64,000 nucleotides of DNA from assembly GCA_963753485.1 (NCBI GenBank), contig CAVWCL010000005.1:1-64000 (forward strand), given 5' to 3'. The translations under genes and the position numbers were made by a program. This DNA comes from CAWDLX01 sp963753485. Lineage in GTDB: Bacteria > Actinomycetota > Actinomycetes > Mycobacteriales > Micromonosporaceae. Below, in pieces: positions 25,948 through 35,440 of the stretch. How positions within the stretch are numbered: position 1 is the first letter of the stretch; the number at the start of each line of letters is the position of its first letter. The notes beneath the pieces were generated by a model that searched no databases, was not told the DNA's origin, and saw only the letters and a list, made by a program, of their open reading frames with translations.

Positions 25948-26784
25948 ATGCTGACGATCCCGGCGCGGCTGCTGAGCGAGACCGAGCGCTCCGCGGTCGA
26001 CCGGGTGCTCGAGGCGTCGCCCATCGCCGCGGCCCAGGTGGCCGAGCGCGTCGGCGCCGGTGGGGTCTCATGGCGGGTCGACGCGCGCATCTTCGGCTAC
26101 GGCGCCCGCCGACGCATCGACTCCATCTGCTGGTCCGGGGCGAACCTGATCCCGGTGCAGGCCTCGACCGCCGCGGCGGCCGCGTTCGCGGAGGCCGCCG
26201 CGGCCCATCCGCGCACCTGTTCGTCTCTGGTCGGTGAGTGCGACGCGGTGCTGGAGATGTGGCAGCGGCTCGCTCAGCTCTGGGGACCGGCCCGCGATGT
26301 ACGCCCGTGCCAGCCGTTGTTGTTGACCTCTACGCCGCCGTCGACGCCGGCCGACCCCACCGTGCGGCTGGTCCGTCCACATGAGATCGATGCGCTCTTC
26401 CCCGCCTCGGTGGCCATGTACACCGAAGAGGTGGGCGTCTCGCCGCTGCAGGTCGACGGTGGCCGGGACTACCGTGAGCGCGTCAGCGATCTGGTGCGGG
26501 GGCGCCGGGCGTACGCAAAGTTTGTCAGTGGCCGGGTGGCGTTCAAGGCCGAGCTCGCCGTGGTCACCCGGCACACCGCGCAGGTGCAGGGCGTCTGGGT
26601 GGCGCCGCAGTGGCGGGGTCTCGGCATCGGCACGAGCGCGATGGCGGCCGTGGTCCGCGACGCGCTGCGCCGGGTGGCGCCGAGCGTGAGTCTCTACGTC
26701 AACGACTACAACGTGCCGGCCCGGCGCATCTACGACCGGTGCGGGTTCCAGCGCGTCGGTACCTTCGCCACCGTTCTGCTGTAA
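25948..26784 (+). CDS. DUF4081 and GNAT domain acetyltransferase
   Basis: This 278-residue protein has an N-terminal DUF4081 domain (about 1-125) and a C-terminal GNAT domain. VQGVWVAPQWRGLGIGTS (about 211-228) is the acetyl-CoA loop and LYVNDYNVPARRIYDRCGF the late GNAT motif. This two-domain architecture is widespread in actinobacteria near core genes. The substrate is unknown. The start at ATG 25948 follows a CAGGCT box by six bases, so leaderless transcription is possible. Confidence 0.85.
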   Translation: MLTIPARLLSETERSAVDRVLEASPIAAAQVAERVGAGGVSWRVDARIFGYGARRRIDSICWSGANLIPVQASTAAAAAFAEAAAAHPRTCSSLVGECDAVLEMWQRLAQLWGPARDVRPCQPLLLTSTPPSTPADPTVRLVRPHEIDALFPASVAMYTEEVGVSPLQVDGGRDYRERVSDLVRGRRAYAKFVSGRVAFKAELAVVTRHTAQVQGVWVAPQWRGLGIGTSAMAAVVRDALRRVAPSVSLYVNDYNVPARRIYDRCGFQRVGTFATVLL

Positions 26785-26913
26785 CCCGATGCTGCGCCAA
26801 CCCGACAGCTGGCCGGGAACCCGGCTCGCCGGGGCGGCGTCTGAAGGACACCACCCCGGCCGGGGCTCCGCTATCCTGGCGCGACCGCGGCGGGTGTGGC
26901 TGGGAGGGCGATC

Positions 26914-27840
26914 GTGGCGGACACGGAGCTGGGCGTCGCCGTCGAGGATGTGTGGCGCCATTTCGGCCCGGTGCCCGCGCTCACCGGTGTGCACCTGTCG
27001 GCGCCGTACGGGCAGGTCACCGCGCTGGTCGGGCCCAACGGCGCCGGCAAGACCACGCTGCTGTTGATCCTCGCCTCCCTGTTGCGCCCGGATCGTGGTC
27101 GGGTCCGCGTGGGCGGTGCCGACCCGGTCGCCGACGCGCAGGCGGTGCGTTCGCTCATGGGCTGGATGCCGGACAGTCTCGGCGTCTACGACCAGCTCAC
27201 CGTGCGCGACTATCTGGGGTTCTTCGGCGCCGCCTACCGGCTGCCCCGCTCGAGCGTCGCCGACCGGGTGGCCGAGCTGCTCCTGCTCATCCACCTCTCC
27301 GAGTACGCCGACCAGCCGGTGCACGTGCTTTCGCGCGGCCAGAAGCAGCGCCTGGCCCTGGCCCGCGCGCTCATCCACCGCCCGCGGGTGCTGTTGCTTG
27401 ACGAGCCGGCGTCCGGGTTGGATCCGCGCTCGCGGGTCGAGCTGCGCGATGTCCTGCGTGGACTCGCCGCCGGCGGCGCGGCCATCCTCATCTCCAGCCA
27501 CATCCTCACCGAGCTCGGCGAGATCGCGGACCGGGTGGTGCTGGTCGCCAAGGGTCGCACCGCGGGCGAGCACACCATGGCCGAGCTGGCCGCCCGGGCC
27601 GCTGTCGGCTACCGGGTGCGGGCCAGCGATCCCGACGCGCTCGCCGGTGCCCTCAGGGCCCGCGGTGTCGCATACAGCAGCGCCAACGGGGCCGGGGCCG
27701 AGGTGGCCCCGATGTCCGAAGAGGACGCTGCCGACCTGCTCGCCGGGCTCGTCGGCGCCGGCGTGCGGGTGGTCGCGTTCGAGCCGCTGGGCAGCAATCT
27801 GGAGTCGGTGTACCTGGCCATGACGGAGGACCGGCGATGA
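26914..27840 (+). CDS. ABC transporter ATP-binding protein
   Basis: This 308-residue ATPase has Walker A GPNGAGKTT (about 40-48), signature LSRGQKQRL (about 140), Walker B VLLLDEPASGLD (about 160-171) and the H-loop SSHIL. The C-terminal 90 residues are the variable extension of ABC-2 ATPases. GTG 26914 with GGGAGGGCG upstream is preferred over GTG 26896. The stop overlaps the permease start (ATGA), so the two form one exporter. The cargo is unknown. Confidence 0.93.
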   Translation: MADTELGVAVEDVWRHFGPVPALTGVHLSAPYGQVTALVGPNGAGKTTLLLILASLLRPDRGRVRVGGADPVADAQAVRSLMGWMPDSLGVYDQLTVRDYLGFFGAAYRLPRSSVADRVAELLLLIHLSEYADQPVHVLSRGQKQRLALARALIHRPRVLLLDEPASGLDPRSRVELRDVLRGLAAGGAAILISSHILTELGEIADRVVLVAKGRTAGEHTMAELAARAAVGYRVRASDPDALAGALRARGVAYSSANGAGAEVAPMSEEDAADLLAGLVGAGVRVVAFEPLGSNLESVYLAMTEDRR

Positions 27841-28841
27841 GGGCGTCCCCGCGCGGCATCGCTCTGGTGACCCGGCAGGAGTTCCGGATCCGGCTGCGCA
27901 CCGGCCGCTGGCGTTGGCTCCTCGCCGGCTGGGTCGTCCTGCTCGGCGCGTTCACGTTGCTGCTCAACCTGTCCATCGACACCGGCTACGGGGTCGTGCG
28001 GGACGATACCGAGCGGCGCGGCGTCCCGCTCTTCGGCATTCTCATGCTCTTCGTGCTCGGCATGGTGCTGGTGATCAGTCCGGCGCTCACCTCGCAGACC
28101 GTCAATGGTGACCGCGAACGCGGCACCCTCGCCACGCTTCAGGTGACCATGCTGCGTCCGGCCGAGATCGCGCTGGGCAAGCTCATCGCGGGCTGGGGCG
28201 TCGGCCTGGTCGCGCTCGCGCTGACCCTGCCGTTCACCGGGTACGCGATGGCGAACGGCGGCATCACCGCCGCACGGACGGCGGCGGTGTACGGCGTGGT
28301 GGCGCTGCTGATCGGCGTGGTGTGCGCGGTGTCGCAGGCCCTCTCGGCGCTGCTCGCCCGCAGTATCACCTCCGCGCTGCTCTCCTACCTCACGGTCGCT
28401 TTCCTGACCGTGGGCACGCTGATCGCGTTCATGCTGATCGTGCCGCTGGTGGCCGACGAGAAGACCGAGCACACCCCGGAGGGTTACGCCTACAGCTACG
28501 ACGTGCAGCGCCAGGACCGGGTGTGGTGGCTGCTCGCGCCGAACCCGTTCGTGGTGCTGGCCGACGCCGCGCCCCGGGTGCCACCGCGGATCACGGCGTA
28601 CGGCGATGTCATCCAGGTCGACGACTACGACCCGCTGAGCGCATTGGGCCGGGAGGTGCGCGACATCCGCCAGCCGCCGGCGACCTGCCTCGATGTCTGT
28701 CCGGAACAGCCGGAGGCGCCCGCGGTCTGGCCGTACGGGCTCGCCTTCGACGTCCTGCTCGGCATCGGTGCCGTGGTGGTGACCACCCGCCGCCTGCAGA
28801 CTCCGGCCCGCCGGCTGGCCCGCGGCATCCGGATCGCCTGA
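27837..28841 (+). CDS. ABC-2 type transporter permease
   Basis: This 334-residue membrane protein has about six helices and the ABC-2 pattern NGDRERGTLATLQ after the second helix. An extracytoplasmic loop holds two Cys (TCLDVCPEQP, near 286-290). The last helix lies near 300-320 and the tail is basic. It partners the ATPase encoded immediately upstream with a four-base overlap. The cargo cannot be inferred. Confidence 0.9.
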   Translation: MRASPRGIALVTRQEFRIRLRTGRWRWLLAGWVVLLGAFTLLLNLSIDTGYGVVRDDTERRGVPLFGILMLFVLGMVLVISPALTSQTVNGDRERGTLATLQVTMLRPAEIALGKLIAGWGVGLVALALTLPFTGYAMANGGITAARTAAVYGVVALLIGVVCAVSQALSALLARSITSALLSYLTVAFLTVGTLIAFMLIVPLVADEKTEHTPEGYAYSYDVQRQDRVWWLLAPNPFVVLADAAPRVPPRITAYGDVIQVDDYDPLSALGREVRDIRQPPATCLDVCPEQPEAPAVWPYGLAFDVLLGIGAVVVTTRRLQTPARRLARGIRIA

Positions 28842-29034
28842 CCGGTCGGGCCAAGCCTGCCGCCTGCGCCCTGGCTATCCTCGCTGGGGATGGCCCATCT
28901 GCAGACCGACACGGCTCCACCCTTGACCGGAGCATCAGCGCCTAGCCGGTCGATGAAGTTTGTTGGTTTACAGACTGCTTTGTGACCTCTTGAGGATAGC
29001 GCTTTCCAGCGTCCATCCGGGCTCGGGCAGTATC

Positions 29035-29064
29035 TTGACCGCGTGAGTTGATCTGCTCTAGCCT
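29035..29064 (+). promoter_or_regulatory. Candidate promoter for the ethanolamine-type permease
   Basis: TTGACC at 29035-29040 and TAGCCT at 29059-29064, 18 bases apart, precede the permease ATG by about 38 bases. This is among the better sigma-70-like matches in the window. The rest of the 261-base gap after the ABC permease shows nothing recognisable. Confidence 0.5.
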
Positions 29065-29102
29065 CTGCCACAAGGTGATCTCGCACGTCTGAGGTGAGCA
29101 GG

Positions 29103-30671
29103 ATGGCCGGACAAAGCCCTGGTGGTGTCACCTATCGTGAGGCGGACGGCGGCTACTTCGCCAAACGCGCACTCCGCCGGCACGCTGGCGTCTGGTCACT
29201 GTGGGCACTCGGGGTGGCCGCGGTCATCTCGGGCGAGTTCTCCGGTTGGAACCTCGGCCTGGACGCCGGCGGTTTCGGCGGGCTGCTCGTCGCGACGGTG
29301 ATCATCGCGGTGATGTACTTCGGCCTTTGCTACAGCATCGCCGAGATGTCCCCGGCACAGCCACATACGGGTGGCGCCTACTCGTTCGCCCGATCGGCGA
29401 TGGGTCCGTGGGGCGGGTTCATCACGGGTGTCGCCGAGAGCATCGAGTACATCGTCACTCCTGCGGTCATCGTCACTTTCATCGCACAGTACATGCAATC
29501 CATCGTCGATGACCTCTTCGGCGTACGTATCGCTCAGCCGATCTGGTGGCTCATCTTCTACGCTATCTTCCTTGTGCTCAACCTGGCCGGCATCGAGTTG
29601 GCGATGCGGTTCACGGTTGTGATCTGCCTGCTGGCCCTCGCGATCCTGGCGGTCTTCTGCATAGGGGCGTTGACCAAGTTCGATTTCACGGCAAATGCGC
29701 TCAACATCGTGCCTGAAACGGGCAACTCGACGTGGTATCCGTTCGGGCTAACCAAGGGCATCTTCCTCGCCATGCCCTTTGCCATCTGGTTCTTCCTGGC
29801 TATTGAAGAACTCCCGCTGGCCGCCGAGGAATCCCACGACCCCAAGCGTGACATTCCCCGAGGCACCATCTACGGGCTCCTGACTCTGATGGTTGCCGCG
29901 TTCCTGGTCCTCTTTCTTAACACCAGCATCGCACCAGGAGCGGAAGGCCTGCGTGCCTCCGGCGAGCCTCTGCTGGACGGCTTGAAGACCATATTCGGCA
30001 GCGGGACGTCAGCGTCTCTCCTGGGCCTGGTCGCCGTTGCGGGGCTTGTCGCCAGTTTCCACACGATCATCTTCGCCTACGGAAGAAACGTGTTCTCGCT
30101 GTCGCGTGCGGGCTACTACCCCCATTGGCTCTCGCTCACTCATGGCAAGCGAAAGACGCCCTATGTTGCTCTGCTCGGCGGCGGCGTTCTCGGCTATGGC
30201 CTGGCCTACCTGCTCTACGAGGCGGGCAACCGCAACTGGCTCGGCGGCAACCTCAGCGCAGCTCTGCTGTCCATGGCGGTCTTCGGGGCTGTGATCTCGT
30301 ACTTCATGCAGATGCTGTCGTTCATCCTGCTCCGACGGAAGCTCCCGAACATCGCGCGTCCCTACCGCAGCCCGCTGGGAACGCTCGGTGCCGCCGTGGC
30401 AGGCGTCATCGCGTTGGCGTCGCTGGCGGCGTTGTTCGTCCGACCCGACTACCGGCCGGGTGTTTACGGCGTGGCCGCCTGGTTCATTCTCGCCATCGCC
30501 TACTTCGCCATCGCGGGCAGGCACAAGCTGATCCTGTCGCCCGAGGAGGAGTTCGCGTTGACTCGGGGAGAGCATGGCCACCCTGAGGTGGAAGGGTACG
30601 GGCAGACGCACGTCGCGGACGTGCTCGGTGGGCGACCGGATCAGCCGGAAGCGACGCCCTCAAGCCGGTAG
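29103..30671 (+). CDS. APC-family permease, ethanolamine-permease type
   Basis: This 522-residue transporter has about 12 membrane helices. The opening RALRRHAGVWSLWALGVAAV and ISGEFSGWNLGL are characteristic of ethanolamine permeases of the amino acid-polyamine-organocation family; EELPLAAEESHDPKRDIPRG is the conserved inner loop. It would import ethanolamine or a related amine. Downstream genes for a choline/ethanolamine kinase-like protein and a GlnA4-like enzyme support this. ATG 29103 with GAGGTGAG upstream is preferred over GTG 29094. The C-terminal tail is hydrophilic. Confidence 0.85.
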   Translation: MAGQSPGGVTYREADGGYFAKRALRRHAGVWSLWALGVAAVISGEFSGWNLGLDAGGFGGLLVATVIIAVMYFGLCYSIAEMSPAQPHTGGAYSFARSAMGPWGGFITGVAESIEYIVTPAVIVTFIAQYMQSIVDDLFGVRIAQPIWWLIFYAIFLVLNLAGIELAMRFTVVICLLALAILAVFCIGALTKFDFTANALNIVPETGNSTWYPFGLTKGIFLAMPFAIWFFLAIEELPLAAEESHDPKRDIPRGTIYGLLTLMVAAFLVLFLNTSIAPGAEGLRASGEPLLDGLKTIFGSGTSASLLGLVAVAGLVASFHTIIFAYGRNVFSLSRAGYYPHWLSLTHGKRKTPYVALLGGGVLGYGLAYLLYEAGNRNWLGGNLSAALLSMAVFGAVISYFMQMLSFILLRRKLPNIARPYRSPLGTLGAAVAGVIALASLAALFVRPDYRPGVYGVAAWFILAIAYFAIAGRHKLILSPEEEFALTRGEHGHPEVEGYGQTHVADVLGGRPDQPEATPSSR

Positions 30672-30686
30672 TCGTCGGGGCGCCTT

Positions 30687-31016
30687 CTAGGCGGCGCTGG
30701 AGGAGGTTTCGGACACGACGAGGACCGCAGTGCCGTACGCGCACACCTCGTTCCACGAGGGCGTCACGCCACGGTGGTCAAAGCGCATTCCAATGATCGC
30801 GTTGGCACCACGGTCCTCGGCGGCCTCGACCATATGATTCACGGCCTCCTGGCGTATCTGCGCGAGCAGCCGCACCAGCTGGGGGTTCAGCCGGCCGTTC
30901 AGCGACTTGACACCCTCGACAAAGGGGTTGAACGACCGAGCGGTGACTCCAACCACTTCGCCGATCACGGCGCGTATTTCATAGCCCGAAATGCCCTCTG
31001 TCGTGACCACCAACAT
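30687..31016 (-). CDS. YbjQ/UPF0145 family protein
   Basis: This 109-residue YbjQ-family protein contains VVTTEGISGYEI at the start and DRGANAIIGMRFDHRG near residues 68-83. The family forms pentamers and its biochemical role is unknown; members are linked loosely to heavy-metal or envelope functions. It is convergent with the permease and unrelated in strand to the amine genes around it. Confidence 0.88.
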   Translation of the reverse strand: MLVVTTEGISGYEIRAVIGEVVGVTARSFNPFVEGVKSLNGRLNPQLVRLLAQIRQEAVNHMVEAAEDRGANAIIGMRFDHRGVTPSWNEVCAYGTAVLVVSETSSSAA

Positions 31017-31438
31017 CTCAGCTCACCGTCTCCGGCGTGTCAGGCGCCAAGGGAAAACTAGCTGGGCTCCTCCGGCCGCGGATCGGATCGGACCGCGGAA
31101 CAGCCGATCGGGTGACGCATACTCGGTGGCCGTTGGTGCGCCCGAACATGACGGACCCGGGTGGGGTCGATGGCCGGTCACGTCGAGAAGCGCTGATCCA
31201 TACGGAATCGCGGCGATTCTACAGTGGATCGACCCGCTCGTGGGACCCGACGGCTCTGGTGGCCAGCACCCACCGCGCAATCGGGCCAGACCGCAGCCAC
31301 GCCCGGTCGCCCGGTATTGGTCTTGCCCCACGGCGGCCGGCGGCCATCATGTCGGCCCGTTGGGATCATTGACCGCCCATCACCTGAGGGTTGACACTGC
31401 GCACACGCGCTCAACGGCGTGAGAGCGGGTGGTGGGAG
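31017..31438. other. Intergenic stretch with no recognised gene
   Basis: These 422 bases separate the divergent ybjQ-like and kinase genes. The short open frames here lack ribosome sites and family motifs. A lone TTGACA at 31391-31396 could be a -35 for the kinase, but no matching -10 is seen. Shortly before the kinase start there is a GGTGGGAG ribosome site. Confidence 0.5.
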
Positions 31439-32401
31439 ATGGGCGCAGTTCTGGCGGTCGAGGAGGTGCTCGGTAGGGTCGCCATGTGGGCTGGCCGTCT
31501 CGTCAGCCACCGTCCAATTGCAGGGGGGCTAAGCCACCACATCTGGCGGGTCGACTGTGGGGGACGCTCGTTCGTGCTGCGGGTGCTCAACTCGGACCTC
31601 TGCGCGGCCGGGCTGGGCTTGCCGCCTGCGCAGGAGATCTCAAACACACTGCGCGCGGCCGAGTGTGGCGTCGGGGCCCGCGTCTTCGAGGTGTTGCCGG
31701 AAGTGCCGGCAATGGTGCTGGAGTACCTGCCCGGCCGGACCCTCGGTGCGGCTGATGTCCGCAGCCGCGACCTCGTGCCGGCCATCGCCGGCGCCGTGCG
31801 GCGCCTGCATGGGGGGCCGGCGTTCGCCAACCCGTTCTCCGTGCCGGCCAAGCTGCGCGAGCTGCTCGCCATCTGTCGCCGGCATGAGCTGCCCATTCCT
31901 GATGGGTACCTCGAGCGTTTATCCATCGTGGAGCGCATCGGCGACCAGCTCGAGGCCGACCGGGCCCGGCTCGTACCGTGCCACAACGACTTGCTCCCGG
32001 CGAATATGGTGCAGTCAGGCCGGGCTGTCCGCATCGTGGACTACCAGCTCTCCGGCATGAACGATCCGTGCTTCGAATTAGGTGACATCGCGGCCGAGTC
32101 GGATTACGACCCGGATCTGGTCCTGGCACTGGCGTCCGCGTACTTCGAGGCCGATCTGTCGGTCGCCCTCACTGCGCGTGTGCAGCTGAGCATCAGCCTG
32201 TCCCATGTGCTCTGGACGCTCTGGTTCTCCGTACACCACGGCCTGTTCCACCGGCCCGAGCTGGCCTTCGACTATTGGGCTGAGGCGCGCGCCAAATGGA
32301 GTCACGCCGTCCGTTGCCTCGATTCGCCGGAACTTGGCCGGCAGCTGGACCTGGCGGCTGGGCGTCTCCGACCCGCCCGGGGAGGCATCGCTTTCTCGTG
32401 A
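31439..32401 (+). CDS. Choline/ethanolamine kinase-like phosphotransferase
   Basis: This 320-residue protein-kinase-fold phosphotransferase has VPCHNDLLPANMV (about 179-191) as the Brenner motif and IVDYQLSGMNDPCFELGD (about 198-215) as the magnesium and choline-kinase motif. The S-G-M-N-D-P pattern is more typical of choline and ethanolamine kinases (LicA-like) than of aminoglycoside kinases. Its place between an ethanolamine-type permease and a GlnA4-like enzyme fits ethanolamine as substrate. ATG 31439 has GGTGGGAG directly upstream; the in-frame TTG at 31391 is weaker. Confidence 0.8.
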   Translation: MGAVLAVEEVLGRVAMWAGRLVSHRPIAGGLSHHIWRVDCGGRSFVLRVLNSDLCAAGLGLPPAQEISNTLRAAECGVGARVFEVLPEVPAMVLEYLPGRTLGAADVRSRDLVPAIAGAVRRLHGGPAFANPFSVPAKLRELLAICRRHELPIPDGYLERLSIVERIGDQLEADRARLVPCHNDLLPANMVQSGRAVRIVDYQLSGMNDPCFELGDIAAESDYDPDLVLALASAYFEADLSVALTARVQLSISLSHVLWTLWFSVHHGLFHRPELAFDYWAEARAKWSHAVRCLDSPELGRQLDLAAGRLRPARGGIAFS

Positions 32402-32521
32402 CCTCGCTGGAGAAGTTGGACCGGTGTCGGTGTACACCTGGCTCACCGGCCCGGTCAGCGCGAGCGACGAGACGGTACTGCGCACGGAAACGGTGCATCC
32501 GGGGTAGCGTCGTCGGGGCCA

Positions 32522-32555
32522 GAGGTGGGCGCGCGGCAGGGCGCGCGCCCACCTC
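32522..32555 (+). terminator. Strong hairpin downstream of the kinase gene
   Basis: GAGGTGGGCGCGC at 32522-32534 pairs fully with 32543-32555 around an eight-base loop. There is no T run, as is common in actinobacterial terminators. It probably separates the kinase from the GlnA4-like gene, implying that the latter has its own promoter in 32556-32684. Confidence 0.6.
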
Positions 32556-32684
32556 GCTACCGGGCCGGAAGGGGCGCAGATGCACCACGTGCCGGCGCCG
32601 CGAACCGTCCCGGGCGATCTTCATGGAACGCGTTCAGACCATTAGGGTGTCCCCGATGACCGCAGCCGGCGCGGAGGTACGCAG

Positions 32685-34052
32685 ATGACCAGAGTTGACC
32701 CGTCGCTGACCCTCGAGGAATTGCGGCTGGGCATCGAGTCCGGGCACATCGACACCGTCGTCCTGGCCATTGTGGACATGCAGGGCCGCATGCAGGGCAA
32801 GCGCCTGCACGCCGACTTCTTCCTGGACGAGGTGATGCGGCACGGCACCGAGGGCTGCAACTACCTGCTCGCGGTCGACGTCGACATGAACACCGTCGGC
32901 GGGTACGCGATGTCGAGCTGGGACCGTGGGTATGGCGACTTCGCCATGGTGCCCGACCTGAGCACGCTGCGCCGGGTGCCCTGGCAGCCGGGTACCGCGC
33001 TGCTGCTGGCCGACCTGGCCTGGCTCGACGGCACGCCGGTGGTGGCGTCGCCCCGCCAGATCCTGCGCTTCCAGCTCGACCGGCTCGCCCGCCACGGTCT
33101 GTCCGCATACGCCGGCACCGAGCTGGAGTTCTGTGTCTACCGCGACACCTACGAGCACGCGTGGCAGCGCGGCTATCGCGACCTCTCGCCAGCCAATTTG
33201 TACAATGTGGACTATTCCTTGCTTGGAACGTCACGGGTCGAGCCCCTGCTGCGCCGCATCCGCACGGCCATGGCCGGCGCCGGGTTGCGCCCGGAGAGCG
33301 CCAAGGGCGAGTGCAACCTCGGCCAGCACGAGATCGCGTTCCGGTACGCGCCGGCGCTGACCACCGCTGACCACCACAGCGTCTACAAGCTCGGCGCCAA
33401 GGAGATCGCCGCGCAGGAGGGCATGTCGCTCACCTTCATGGCGAAACCGAACCAGCGGGAAGGAAACTCCTGCCACATCCACTTCTCGCTGCGCGCGGCC
33501 GACGGCAATCCGGTGATGGCCGGCGACGGCCGGGCCGGCATGTCACCGGCCGGGGAGCGGGTGCTGGCCGGCCTGCTGGCGTCAATGCGCGAGCTGACCC
33601 TGCTCTATGCGCCGAACATCAACTCCTACAAGCGCTACCAGCCGGGCACCTTCGCGCCGACCGCGGTGCGCTGGGGCGTGGACAACCGCACCTGTTCGCT
33701 CCGCCTGGTCGGGCACGGCCCGTCGCTGCGGGTGGAGAACCGGGTCCCCGGGGGCGACGTCAACCCGTACCTGGCGCTCGCCGGGATGATCGCCGGTGCG
33801 GTGCACGGCCTCGAGAACGACCTGCCGCTCGAGCCGGCGCTGGGCGGCAACGCCTACGTGGACGAGAGCGCGGCGCGGGTACCCAGGACCCTGCGCGACG
33901 CGCTGGCATTGTGGCGGGACAGTCCCCTGGCCCGCGCCGCATTCGGCACCGAGGTGGTGGACCACTACGCGAACATGGCCCAGATCGAGCTGGCGGCGTT
34001 TGACGCGGCGGTCACCGATTGGGAGATGTACCGGGGGTTCGAGCGGCTATGA
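32685..34052 (+). CDS. Glutamine synthetase-like gamma-glutamylation enzyme (GlnA4/GlnA3 type)
   Basis: This 455-residue glutamine synthetase fold has ELEFCVY (first metal Glu), KGECNLGQHEIAFRY (metal site) and SCHIHFSL (second catalytic segment), then YKRYQPGTFAPTAVRWG and LRVENRVPGGDVNPY. The divergent active-site surroundings match GlnA3/GlnA4-type gamma-glutamyl-polyamine or gamma-glutamyl-ethanolamide synthetases rather than true GlnA. In Streptomyces coelicolor GlnA4 ligates glutamate to ethanolamine. The four-base overlap with an aldehyde dehydrogenase and a nearby gamma-glutamyl hydrolase support that route here. Confidence 0.85.
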   Translation: MTRVDPSLTLEELRLGIESGHIDTVVLAIVDMQGRMQGKRLHADFFLDEVMRHGTEGCNYLLAVDVDMNTVGGYAMSSWDRGYGDFAMVPDLSTLRRVPWQPGTALLLADLAWLDGTPVVASPRQILRFQLDRLARHGLSAYAGTELEFCVYRDTYEHAWQRGYRDLSPANLYNVDYSLLGTSRVEPLLRRIRTAMAGAGLRPESAKGECNLGQHEIAFRYAPALTTADHHSVYKLGAKEIAAQEGMSLTFMAKPNQREGNSCHIHFSLRAADGNPVMAGDGRAGMSPAGERVLAGLLASMRELTLLYAPNINSYKRYQPGTFAPTAVRWGVDNRTCSLRLVGHGPSLRVENRVPGGDVNPYLALAGMIAGAVHGLENDLPLEPALGGNAYVDESAARVPRTLRDALALWRDSPLARAAFGTEVVDHYANMAQIELAAFDAAVTDWEMYRGFERL

Positions 34053-35410
34053 CCGCCCGCCGCGACGTGGTGAACCCCGCGACCGAGAACGTGGTGGCGA
34101 GCGTGCCGCAGGCCGACGCGGCCGAGGCGGACGCGGCGATCGAGGCGGCCGGGCGGGCGTTTGAGCCGTGGCGACGGCTGCCGCCGGCCGAGCGCGGTGA
34201 GCTGCTGCGGCGGTTCGCCTCCCTTGTGGACAGCCACATCGAGGAGCTGGCCGGACTGGAGGTGCGCAACAGCGGGCACACCGTCGCCAACGCGCGGTGG
34301 GAGGCGACCAACGTCCGCAACGTGCTCACCTACTACTCGGCCGCCCCGGAGCGGCTCACCGGTCGGCAGATCCCGGTTCCGGGCGGGCTCGACGTCACGT
34401 TCCACGAACCGCTCGGGGTAGTGGGCGTGATCGTGCCGTGGAACTTCCCGATGCCGATCGCCGGGTGGGGGTTCGCGCCCGCACTCGCGGCCGGCAACAC
34501 GGTCGTGCTCAAGCCGGCCGAGCTGACCCCGCTGACCGCCATCCGCCTGGGCGAGCTGGGCGTCGAAGCCGGCCTGAGCGAGGGCGTCTTCACCGTGATT
34601 CCCGGTAAGGGCAGTGTCGTCGGCGAGCGCTTCGTGGCCCACCCGGCGGTTCGCAAGATCTGCTTCACCGGTTCGACCGAGGTGGGTCAACGCATCATGC
34701 GGGGCTGTGCCGACCGGGTGAAGCGGCTAACCCTCGAGCTCGGCGGGAAGAGTGCGAACATCGTCTTCGCCGACGCCGACCTCCCGCGGGCCGCCGCCAG
34801 CGCTCCCTACGCCGTCTTCGACAACGCCGGCCAGGACTGTTGCGCCCGCACGCGACTGCTGGTCGAGCGCCCGGCGTACGAGCGATTCCTGGAGCTGCTC
34901 GAGCCGGCGGTGAAGGCGTTGCGGGTCGAAGATCCGGCGCTGGACACCGCGGAGATGGGTCCGCTGATCTCTGCCGGCCAGCGAGAGGCCGTCGACGGCT
35001 ATGTCGACGGCGCCGAGGTTGCGTTCCGCGGCACCGCCCCGGCCGGCCCGGGGTTCTGGTACCCGCCGACGGTGCTGCTCGCCCGTACCGGCGAGGAGCG
35101 GCACTGGCGGGAAGAGATCTTCGGTCCGGTCGTCTCGGTGCTGCCTTTCGACGACGAGCAGGACGCGGTCCGGTTGGCGAACGACTCCGAGTACGGCCTG
35201 TCGGGCTCGATCTGGACGCGCGATCTGGGTCGCGCGATCCGGGTGGCCCGCGCTGTGGAGTCGGGCAACCTCAGCGTGAACTCCCATTCGTCGGTGCGCT
35301 ACTGGACTCCGTTCGGCGGGATGAAACAGTCCGGCCTCGGGCGGGAGCTGGGCCCGGACGCGCTCGCCTCGTTCACCGACGTGAAGAACGTCTTCTTCAG
35401 CACCGAGTAG
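34049..35410 (+). CDS. Aldehyde dehydrogenase (NAD(P)+)
   Basis: This 453-residue aldehyde dehydrogenase carries PWNFPMPIAGW and the cofactor stretch KPAELTPLTA. TLELGGKSANIVF holds the general-base Glu (near 231) and NAGQDCCARTR the nucleophile Cys (near 264). The last segment, PFGGMKQSGLGRELG, is complete. It probably oxidises the gamma-glutamylated aldehyde formed in amine catabolism. ATG 34049 overlaps the GlnA4-like stop (ATGA), so the two are coupled. Confidence 0.93.
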   Translation: MTARRDVVNPATENVVASVPQADAAEADAAIEAAGRAFEPWRRLPPAERGELLRRFASLVDSHIEELAGLEVRNSGHTVANARWEATNVRNVLTYYSAAPERLTGRQIPVPGGLDVTFHEPLGVVGVIVPWNFPMPIAGWGFAPALAAGNTVVLKPAELTPLTAIRLGELGVEAGLSEGVFTVIPGKGSVVGERFVAHPAVRKICFTGSTEVGQRIMRGCADRVKRLTLELGGKSANIVFADADLPRAAASAPYAVFDNAGQDCCARTRLLVERPAYERFLELLEPAVKALRVEDPALDTAEMGPLISAGQREAVDGYVDGAEVAFRGTAPAGPGFWYPPTVLLARTGEERHWREEIFGPVVSVLPFDDEQDAVRLANDSEYGLSGSIWTRDLGRAIRVARAVESGNLSVNSHSSVRYWTPFGGMKQSGLGRELGPDALASFTDVKNVFFSTE

Positions 35411-35440
35411 AGCGACAGATTGGCACCGAAGGAGGCGCGC